From Nonomuraea sediminis (GTDB lineage: Bacteria; Actinomycetota; Actinomycetes; Streptosporangiales; Streptosporangiaceae), in contig NZ_JAHDTI010000005.1 in NCBI RefSeq assembly GCF_018531495.1, positions 186,001 through 250,000 on the forward strand: a DNA stretch of 64,000 bases, in the 5' to 3' direction. The notes under the pieces are model-generated. The model had not been told where the DNA came from. It worked only from the letters and a program-made list of their open reading frames with translations, and did not search any database. Positions 58,357 through 64,000 of this stretch are shown piece by piece. How positions within the stretch are numbered: the first letter of the stretch is position 1; every line of letters starts with the position of its first letter. A program made the translations under genes and the position numbers.

Positions 58357-59049
58357 ATGCTTTCCTTCCGTTCAGTGCCCGGTATCGGGGCCCTCCTGCT
58401 GCTGGCCGCCTGCGGAAGCACCGGCTCCCCCGCTTCGGGTACTTCGGTGGCGATCACGGCCACCGACACCGCGTGCCAGGTCGCCAAGACCGAGCTGCAG
58501 GCCGGTCAGACCACCTTCTCCGTCACCAACAACGGCAACCAGGTCACCGAGGTCTACGTCTACGGCGAGCAGGACGGCGCCTACACCAAGGTCGTCAGCG
58601 AGGTGGAGAACATCGGCCCTGGCACCTCCCGCGACATGCAGGTCAACCTGGGCGGCGGCACCTACGAGGTCGCCTGCAAGCCGGGCCAGACCGGCGACGG
58701 CGTCAGGACGAAGATCACCGTGGCGGGTGCCGCCGCCAAGCAGCAGGAGGAGGCCTACGACCGCGAGGTCGAGGTCGAGGCCACCGACCACGCCCTCGAG
58801 GGCCTGTCGTCGTTCACGGCCAAGACCGGCGAGAAGATCGAGTTCAAGCTGGAGAACAAGGGCACGACCGAGCACGAGCTGGAGATCTTCACCCCGGACG
58901 GCAAGGAGGCAGGCGAGGTCGCCCCGGTCAAGCCGGGCGCGACGGGCGAGGCCGTCATCACCCTGACCGTCCCCGGCACCTACTCCTACAAGTGCGGCAT
59001 CGGCGACCACGCCGGCAAGGGCCTCAAGGGCACCTTCACCGTCAGCTGA
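58357..59049 (+). CDS. EfeO-like lipoprotein with two cupredoxin domains
   Basis: Lipoprotein of 230 residues, lipobox in GALLLLAACGS. The first domain (VAITATDTACQVAKTELQAGQTTFSVTNNG) is the cupredoxin of EfeO. The second is a plastocyanin-like domain with potential copper ligands in GTTEHELEIF and TYSYKCGIGDH. The M75 imelysin domain of standard EfeO is missing. It probably oxidises or delivers iron to EfeU. The linked iron box supports this. Confidence 0.8.
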   Translation: MLSFRSVPGIGALLLLAACGSTGSPASGTSVAITATDTACQVAKTELQAGQTTFSVTNNGNQVTEVYVYGEQDGAYTKVVSEVENIGPGTSRDMQVNLGGGTYEVACKPGQTGDGVRTKITVAGAAAKQQEEAYDREVEVEATDHALEGLSSFTAKTGEKIEFKLENKGTTEHELEIFTPDGKEAGEVAPVKPGATGEAVITLTVPGTYSYKCGIGDHAGKGLKGTFTVS

Positions 59050-59093
59050 CCCAGGCCGCGGGGGAGATCGAACCGTTCGGTACCATCTCATCC

Positions 59094-60203
59094 ATGTTCA
59101 CCGCACCCGGTTTCGAGGGCGTCGCCGCGGCGTTCGCCCGTAACTTCAGCGAGCACGGCGAGAAGGGGGCCGCCTTCGCCGCCTACCACGACGGCGAGCT
59201 CGTGGTCGACCTGTGGGGAGGCGTCGCCGACCCGGCCTCGGGACGGCCCTGGCGCGAGGACACCCTCCAGCTGATCTTCTCCGGCACCAAGGGGATGTCG
59301 ACGGCCTGCGTGCTGCTGCTCGCCGAGCGCGGCGAGCTGGACCTCGACGCCCCGGCGGTCGCGTACTGGCCGGAGTTCGGCGCCCGCGGCAAGGACCGCA
59401 CCACCGTCATGGAGGTGCTGTCCCACCAGGCCAGGCTGCCCGGCATCCAGGTGCCCTTCGCCGACCAGCTCGACCCGCGCGGGATGGCCGCCCTGCTGGC
59501 CGCCGCCGAGCCGCTGGACGATCCGCGCGCCGCCTTCACCTACCACGCCATCACCTGGGGCTGGCTGGTCGGCGAGCTCGTCCTGCGGGTGGACGGCCGC
59601 ACCATCGGCGCCTTCTTCGACGAGGAGTTCGCCCGGCCCCTGGGCCTGGAGTTCTGGATCGGCCTGCCTGACGAGCTGCACCCCAGGGTCGCCACCATGG
59701 TGCCAGGACCCGGCATCCTGGCCGAGCAGCCGCCGACCGGCGACCCGCTGCGCGACCTGGTCCGCAACCCGCTGCTCACCCCCGACGCGCCGGCCCGCTG
59801 GAACAGCCCGGAATTCCGCCGCGCCGAGTTCGCCGCCGTCGGCGGGCACGGCACGGCCCGTTCCATCGCCCGCTTCTACGCCTGCCTGGCCCGCGGCGGC
59901 GAGCTCGACGGCGTGCGCGTCCTGGGGGAGGAGACCGTCGACCGGGCACGCCGCGAGGTACGGCGTGGCGTCGAGCCGCTGTGGGACAAGCCCATGGCCT
60001 ACGGCGCGGGCTTCGAGCTCCAGACGGAGCTGCGCGGGTTCGGCCCGCCCACCGACGCCTACGGCCACGCCGGCGCCGGCGGCTCCCGGCACGGCGCCTG
60101 GCCCGCCGCCCGCGTCGGGTTCTCCTACGTGATGAACGAGCCCAGAGGCATGCCCGACCCGCGCGCGACCGGCCTCCTCAACGCCCTGAGCGACGCCCTC
60201 TAG
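59094..60203 (+). CDS. Serine beta-lactamase-like hydrolase (class C type)
   Basis: Protein of 369 residues from the beta-lactamase/esterase (EstB, LACTB) group. The catalytic Ser-x-x-Lys is S63-G-T-K66 in LIFSGTKGM; the tyrosine motif is probably YHA (FTYHAITWGW), and HAGAGG may serve as the third motif. No signal peptide, so an intracellular esterase or peptidase role is more likely than antibiotic resistance. Confidence 0.85.
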   Translation: MFTAPGFEGVAAAFARNFSEHGEKGAAFAAYHDGELVVDLWGGVADPASGRPWREDTLQLIFSGTKGMSTACVLLLAERGELDLDAPAVAYWPEFGARGKDRTTVMEVLSHQARLPGIQVPFADQLDPRGMAALLAAAEPLDDPRAAFTYHAITWGWLVGELVLRVDGRTIGAFFDEEFARPLGLEFWIGLPDELHPRVATMVPGPGILAEQPPTGDPLRDLVRNPLLTPDAPARWNSPEFRRAEFAAVGGHGTARSIARFYACLARGGELDGVRVLGEETVDRARREVRRGVEPLWDKPMAYGAGFELQTELRGFGPPTDAYGHAGAGGSRHGAWPAARVGFSYVMNEPRGMPDPRATGLLNALSDAL

Positions 60204-60213
60204 GATCGGGCGC

Positions 60214-60702
60214 GTGCTCGCTCCCCTGTACCTGCTGACCGGCGCGCCCGGCGCGGGCAAGACCACCCTGCTGCCGCACCTGATCGAGGCCGCCGACGGC
60301 CTGGTCGTCATGGAGATGGACGAGCTGCTCGAGCAGGACGGCTCGCTGCTCGGCGTCAGGATCGCCGACCCGGAGGCCGCGCCGGTCTGGCCCGCCTACG
60401 ACCGGATGTGGGAGCGCATCGTCACCCTCGTCAGGCGGGCCGGACACCCCGTCCTGCTGCTGTGCCCGGTGCCCGACGCCGTGGACGGCTGGCAGGCGCC
60501 CGTCCATGTGGCCGCGCTCGACTGCCCCGACGAGGTCCGCCTTAGCCGGCTGCGATCCCGCGGGTGGGCGCGGGACTGGGTCGAGGACGCGATGGCCGAT
60601 GCCGCTCAAGCCCGCGCCCTCGCCCCAGTCGTCTTCGACACCGACGACGACCTGGCCGGGCTGGCCAGGCGCGTCCTGGAGTGGACCTCAGTTGTGCGGT
60701 GA
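60214..60702 (+). CDS. P-loop nucleotide-binding protein
   Basis: Protein of 162 residues with Walker A GAPGAGKTT (10-18) at the start and an Arg-rich lid-like region (RLSRLRSRGWARDW). It resembles small AAA/kinase-like proteins such as gluconate- or adenylate-kinase relatives. GTG start 11 bases after the hydrolase gene. Substrate unknown. Its 3' end overlaps the convergent gene by 15 bases. Confidence 0.8.
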   Translation: MLAPLYLLTGAPGAGKTTLLPHLIEAADGLVVMEMDELLEQDGSLLGVRIADPEAAPVWPAYDRMWERIVTLVRRAGHPVLLLCPVPDAVDGWQAPVHVAALDCPDEVRLSRLRSRGWARDWVEDAMADAAQARALAPVVFDTDDDLAGLARRVLEWTSVVR

Positions 60703-61299
60703 GTACATCCACGGCTTGTGCAGGTCGTAGTAGGCGGGACCGCCCTCGAACAGGCCCATGTACTGCTCGAACTTCTGCCTGAGCTCGGCCGGCAGCTCCT
60801 TGCTCTCTCCCTGCCTGGCCTCCTCCTCGCTGGTGAAGAAGGCGGCCTCGGTGTAGTCGCCGCCGGCGTCCACGGCGGCCTCGCCTCCCATCAGGTCGGG
60901 ACGGTAGCTCGCCAGCTCGGACTCGGTGTCGCGGAGCATCATCTGCATCCGGCCCTTGTCCGTGACGTGGCCCTGGATGATCTGGACGAACCCCGCCTCA
61001 TCCGACCCGCCGCCCTGGTACAGGACGACGTCGGGGCAGTCGTGGAAGGTGACCTCACCGTCGAACAGCTTGGCCGTGTCCTCCCACCACCGCGTCTGCT
61101 CCATCCGCTCGGAGTTGCGCCTGGCGTCCTCCTCGGACTCGAAGCGGGCCATGGCGACCAGCGTGCCGTCGTCCGCGACGCCCGCCGTGGTCCCCAGCCA
61201 GCCGTACGAGCCGGGTGACAGCTCGCGGTCCCAGCGGTCCAGCGCGGCGTGAGCGGCTTCAGGGTCGGCGACGTGACCCTGGATGACTTGGATGAACAT
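60688..61299 (-). CDS. Tandem antibiotic-biosynthesis-monooxygenase-like (ABM fold) protein
   Basis: Protein of 203 residues made of two similar ferredoxin-like halves: FIQVIQGHVADPEAAHAALDRWDREL near the start and FVQIIQGHVTDKGRMQMMLRDTESEL from about residue 108. Each ends with a variant of FTSEEEARQ. Such dimeric alpha-beta barrels bind or modify small molecules; here the dimer is fused into one chain. It starts at ATG 61299; a cupin gene lies just upstream. Confidence 0.8.
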   Translation of the reverse strand: MFIQVIQGHVADPEAAHAALDRWDRELSPGSYGWLGTTAGVADDGTLVAMARFESEEDARRNSERMEQTRWWEDTAKLFDGEVTFHDCPDVVLYQGGGSDEAGFVQIIQGHVTDKGRMQMMLRDTESELASYRPDLMGGEAAVDAGGDYTEAAFFTSEEEARQGESKELPAELRQKFEQYMGLFEGGPAYYDLHKPWMYSPHN

Positions 61300-61309
61300 G
61301 GCCGCGCTC

Positions 61310-61666
61310 CTAGTCGGACTTGGCGTAATCCGCGATGCCGCTGGAGAAGTCGTAGGCGAGGACCTGCTCGTCACCGACCACCCAGGCGTCGTGGCCCGGC
61401 GGGACGACCATCAGGTCTCCCGGCCCCACATCGGCCTCGCTGCCGTCCCGCATGCGGATGTGCAGCGTCCCCTTCAGCACGAGCCCGTAGTGCTGGACCT
61501 CGCACAGTTCAGTGCCGGCGATCGGCTTCACCGAGTCCGACCACTTCCAGCCCGGCTCGAACGTGGCCATGCCGAAGGTGAGGCCCGTCAAGTTGCATAC
61601 CTCGAGATGCCCCCTCGGGAAGTCCCGGCGCTCGTCCGGTTTGTCGATGCTCTTGACCTCGATCAT
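61310..61666 (-). CDS. Cupin domain protein
   Basis: Small beta-barrel of 118 residues with cupin motif 1 in VQHYGLVLKGTLHIRMRDG and motif 2 in GDLMVVPPGHDAWVVGDE. The metal-binding residues are incomplete in motif 1 (a single His), so it may be a binding protein. It is 10 bases from the next gene on the same strand, so co-transcribed with the ABM-like gene. Confidence 0.8.
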   Translation of the reverse strand: MIEVKSIDKPDERRDFPRGHLEVCNLTGLTFGMATFEPGWKWSDSVKPIAGTELCEVQHYGLVLKGTLHIRMRDGSEADVGPGDLMVVPPGHDAWVVGDEQVLAYDFSSGIADYAKSD

Positions 61667-61730
61667 GACTCCCTCCCCCCGTTCCTCCTCAGTCTCGCAT
61701 CGGGCATCTCACCGGTAAATACAACAAACT

Positions 61731-62699
61731 TCACCTTTCGGTCAGTACGGCAGGCCTCCCGAAGGACCGCCGGTACGCGCCCGGCGTGGTGCGCACCACG
61801 GCCTGGAAGCGGCGGCGCAGGTTCGTGGCCGAGGACAGGCCGACCCGGCACGCGATCGTCTCCACCGGCAGGTCCGTCTCCTCCAGCAGGGCCTGCGCCG
61901 CGGCGATCCGCTGGTTCAGCAGCCACCGGCCCGGGCTGACGCCGAGCTGCTCGGCGAACCTGCGCGCCAGCGTCCGCGGCGACAGCCCCGCCCGCGCGGC
62001 CAGGTCGTCCACGGTCAGCGGCTCGTGCAAGCGCCCGGCGGCCCAGTCGAGCACGGGCGCCAGCGACTCGGGCGGCCTTCCCGCGGGCGCGGGGGTGGCG
62101 TACTGCAACTGCCCGCCCTCCCGGTGCGGCGGCATCACCATGTGCCGCGCGACCTGCGCGGCGTAGGCCGCCCCCTGATCACCCCGCACGAGGTGCAGGC
62201 ACAGGTCGATCCCCGCCGCCGTACCCGCGCTGGTGGCCACGTCGCCCAGGTCGACGTACAGCGTGTCGGGCGCCACCTCCACGTCGGGAAAGCGCGCCGC
62301 CAGCTCGGCCGCCATCCGCCAGTGCGTGGTCGCCCTGCGCCTCCCCAGCAGCCCCGCCTCGCCCAGCAGGAACGCCCCCGAGCAGATCGCCACGACCCGG
62401 GCCCCGCGCCGATGGACCCGCCGCAACGCCTCCAGTACGACCGGCGGCGCGGCCCCCTCACGCCCCTGCCATCCGGGCACCACCACCGTGTCCGCCTCGT
62501 CGAGCGCGGACAGCCCCCGGTCCACCACCATGTCGTACCCGCCCAGCGTGGCCACGGCCCCGGGCTGCTCCACGCACACCTCGAAGGCGTACCTCACGGG
62601 CAGGCCGGGCCGCCGCACCCCGAACACCTCCTGCGCGCACGCCAGCTCGAACGTCGACTGCGGCGCCAGCACCAGCGCGACCACCCGATGAAGCGTCAT
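61731..62699 (-). CDS. GlxA family transcriptional regulator (DJ-1/PfpI plus AraC HTH)
   Basis: Regulator of 322 residues. The N-terminal DJ-1/PfpI domain has the nucleophile-elbow segment VVAICSGAFLLGEAGLL. The C-terminal AraC domain has two HTH motifs, LTVDDLAARAGLSPRTLARRF and LPVETIACRVGLSSATNLRRRF. I start at ATG 62699 rather than at a longer upstream reading. It diverges from the cupin gene at 62771, probably controlling it. Confidence 0.9.
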   Translation of the reverse strand: MTLHRVVALVLAPQSTFELACAQEVFGVRRPGLPVRYAFEVCVEQPGAVATLGGYDMVVDRGLSALDEADTVVVPGWQGREGAAPPVVLEALRRVHRRGARVVAICSGAFLLGEAGLLGRRRATTHWRMAAELAARFPDVEVAPDTLYVDLGDVATSAGTAAGIDLCLHLVRGDQGAAYAAQVARHMVMPPHREGGQLQYATPAPAGRPPESLAPVLDWAAGRLHEPLTVDDLAARAGLSPRTLARRFAEQLGVSPGRWLLNQRIAAAQALLEETDLPVETIACRVGLSSATNLRRRFQAVVRTTPGAYRRSFGRPAVLTER

Positions 62700-62770
62700 G
62701 GCAGAAAAGTACCCGTACACGTCAATCCAGACGCTCGATGAACACCGCCGCCCGGCACGACGATGTCGAT

Positions 62771-63085
62771 ATGGCACAAGACATCCAGATCCTGCAGGTG
62801 GACGAGATCGAACCCACCGAGGTCTTCCCCGGCATCCTCCGCCGTGACCTCCCGGCCACCGGGCACTCCCGTGGCTGGCTCTACGACTTCGCCCCCGGCG
62901 CGGAGTGGCCCGAAGTGGACCACCACGAGGGCGAGGAACGCTACTACGTCGTCTCGGGCGAGATCGTCGACCTCGACGAGCGCCGCCTGGGCCCCGGCAG
63001 CTACGTCGTCTTCGCCCCCGGCACCACCCACCGCCCCCGCACGGAGACCGGCGCCCGCATCCTCGGCATCAGCATCCCGAACTAG
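62771..63085 (+). CDS. Cupin domain protein
   Basis: Single cupin of about 104 residues: WPEVDHHEGEERYYVVSGEIVDL and GPGSYVVFAPGTTHRPRTETG hold the conserved His/Glu cluster for metal binding (HHEGEE and TTH). ATG 62771 is used; ATG 62738 is in frame and would add 11 residues, and neither has a clear ribosome site. It is divergent from the GlxA-type regulator and converges with the response-regulator gene, overlapping by four bases. Confidence 0.8.
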   Translation: MAQDIQILQVDEIEPTEVFPGILRRDLPATGHSRGWLYDFAPGAEWPEVDHHEGEERYYVVSGEIVDLDERRLGPGSYVVFAPGTTHRPRTETGARILGISIPN

Positions 63086-63720
63086 GGGCGGGCGGCGCGG
63101 TCGGCGAGGATGGCCAGGGCGATGCGGTTGGGACGCCCGGTCTTGGTCAGCAGGGCCGCCACGTGGGTCTTGATCGTGGTGACGCTGACCGACAGGCGTT
63201 CGGCGATCTCGCGGTTCGACAGGCCCTCGGTGACCAGGGCCAGGACGTCGCGTTCGCGGGGCGTGAGCGAGGACGGCAGGACCGCCGGGGCGGGGCGCGG
63301 GATGGCGGAGGCGCGCTCCACCAGGCGGGCCAGGACGGTGCGGCTGAAGGCCTGGTCCCCGTCGGCGGCCTTGCGGACCGCGTCCAGGAGCGCGGGCGGC
63401 GGCGTGTCCTTGGTGACGAAGCCGGTCACCCCGGCCTCCAGCGCCGGGTAGAGGTGGGAGTCGTCGTCGAAGGTCGTCACGGCCAGCACCTGGGCCGAGG
63501 GGCGTGACCTGAGGATGCGGCGGGTCGCGGTGATGCCGTCCACCCCGGGCATCCGCAGGTCCATGAGGATCACGTCGGGTACGAGGCGGTCGGCCAGCCG
63601 TACCGCCTCCTCGCCGTCGGCGGCCTCGCCCACCACCTCCAGGTCCGCCTCGGGCTCGAACAGCAGGCACAGGCCGCGCCGTACCAGGGTCTGGTCGTCG
63701 GCGACCAGGACGCGGATCAC
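63082..63720 (-). CDS. NarL/LuxR-type response regulator
   Basis: Response regulator of 212 residues. Receiver: DD at 8-9, phospho-Asp54 in VILMDLRMPG and the Lys of FVTKDTPP. Output: LuxR helix-turn-helix LTPRERDVLALVTEGLSNREIAERLSVSVTTIKTHV. It overlaps the downstream-strand partner kinase by four bases, so the two form a classical actinobacterial pair. Signal unknown. Confidence 0.93.
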   Translation of the reverse strand: MIRVLVADDQTLVRRGLCLLFEPEADLEVVGEAADGEEAVRLADRLVPDVILMDLRMPGVDGITATRRILRSRPSAQVLAVTTFDDDSHLYPALEAGVTGFVTKDTPPPALLDAVRKAADGDQAFSRTVLARLVERASAIPRPAPAVLPSSLTPRERDVLALVTEGLSNREIAERLSVSVTTIKTHVAALLTKTGRPNRIALAILADRAARP

Positions 63721-64000
63721 GGCAGCACCGCCGAGACCCGCCAGCCGTGCTCCACGGGGCCCGCGGAGAAGCGGCCGCCGAGCAGGGCGACCCGCTCGCG
63801 CATGCCCGTCAGGCCGTTGCCGTCGCGGGCCTCCGCGACCGGGCCGGCGACGGAGGAGGTCAGGTCGAGGGAGACCGCGCCGTCCTCGGTGACCGAGATG
63901 AGCACCCGCACCCCTGGCCCACCGTGTTTCCTGGCGTTGGCCAGGCCCTCCTGCACGAGCCGCAGCAGCGCGAAGCCGCGCGCCGAGTCCAGGCCGGACA
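63717..64000 (-). CDS. Sensor histidine kinase (partial, C-terminus)
   Basis: C-terminal part of a HisKA_3/NarX-type kinase; the N-terminus lies beyond the right edge. About 94 residues are visible, including the N-box VQEGLANARKHGGPG and G-box GNGLTGMRERVALLGGRF. It is the cognate kinase of the response regulator immediately downstream, coupled through a four-base overlap. Confidence 0.9.
   Translation of the reverse strand, partial: SGLDSARGFALLRLVQEGLANARKHGGPGVRVLISVTEDGAVSLDLTSSVAGPVAEARDGNGLTGMRERVALLGGRFSAGPVEHGWRVSAVLP

Noticed and set aside
59094..60203. Antibiotic-resistance beta-lactamase.
   Set aside because: No signal peptide and a class C-like esterase pattern; an intracellular hydrolase is more likely.
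1..64000. CRISPR arrays, tRNA or rRNA genes, transposases, integrases, phage genes.
   Set aside because: No regularly spaced repeats, cloverleaf-like sequences or recognisable mobile-element proteins were seen by reading; the only array is the three-unit repeat at 21000-21120.

Overview
The window is 64 kb of very GC-rich actinomycete chromosome. Gene density is high and most third codon positions are G or C. Many starts are GTG or TTG, and neighbouring genes often share ATGA, GTGA or TGATG junctions. A PknG/GlnX pair, an ECF42-like sigma factor with its DGPF partner, LacI-controlled sugar ABC loci without their own ATPase, an IdeR/DmdR-type iron box and a YbaB-linked gene pair all fit a filamentous actinobacterium. 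Streptosporangiaceae (Nonomuraea-like) is my guess; I could not run a search. I see no rRNA, tRNA, CRISPR array, insertion sequence, prophage or secondary-metabolite cluster.

Layout. 1-3584 (minus): mmsB (partial), mmsA and chvE encode a monosaccharide ABC importer with a LacI-type operator on its promoter. 3707-9513: a LacI regulator diverges from a lipoprotein-permease-permease-GH127 operon, predicted to import and cleave beta-L-arabinofuranosides. 9521-16136: small enzymes and regulators, a Tat-exported TPR aspartyl protease, a second LacI regulator, an ICL/PEP-mutase family enzyme, a TMEM175 channel and a lipoprotein. 16173-19366: a molybdate regulator, modABC and a small Cys protein in one coupled operon. 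19450-21757: a FAD monooxygenase and a TetR regulator with a three-copy 38-bp repeat between them. 21815-24082: a KimA-type K+ importer and a small membrane protein. 24297-30013: a SAV_915 protein, argG with an ARG-box-like site, a PadR-DUF1048-DUF1048 operon under a perfect palindrome, an alpha/beta hydrolase and a DUF1707 protein. 30106-38115: kdpFABC-kdpDE, preceded by an extra 27-residue membrane peptide. 38286-39907: a YbaB protein diverging from two hypothetical genes. 39918-43261: pknG-glnX. 43471-51038: a membrane protein, a FAD amine oxidase, an S9 peptidase, a VOC-DGPF-ECF sigma set and an unknown protein with a membrane hairpin. 51165-54076: a frameshifted NmrA-like gene, HxlR, a truncated YnfA and a PadR-VOC pair. 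54403-59049: two M28 peptidases and an iron-boxed EfeU/cupredoxin pair. 59094-64000: serine hydrolase, P-loop protein, cupins, a GlxA-type regulator and a two-component system running off the end.

Shared themes. Potassium handling recurs three times (TMEM175, KimA, Kdp). Two sugar-import loci lie side by side, and the chvE operator resembles the site in front of the second, unlinked LacI gene. Several regulators (PadR twice, TetR, MarR, LacI) have inverted repeats beside them that can be read directly and tested. Recent decay is visible in the frameshifted NmrA gene, the half YnfA gene, a KdpE tail echo at 26855 and gene-poor stretches at 28103 and 54077.
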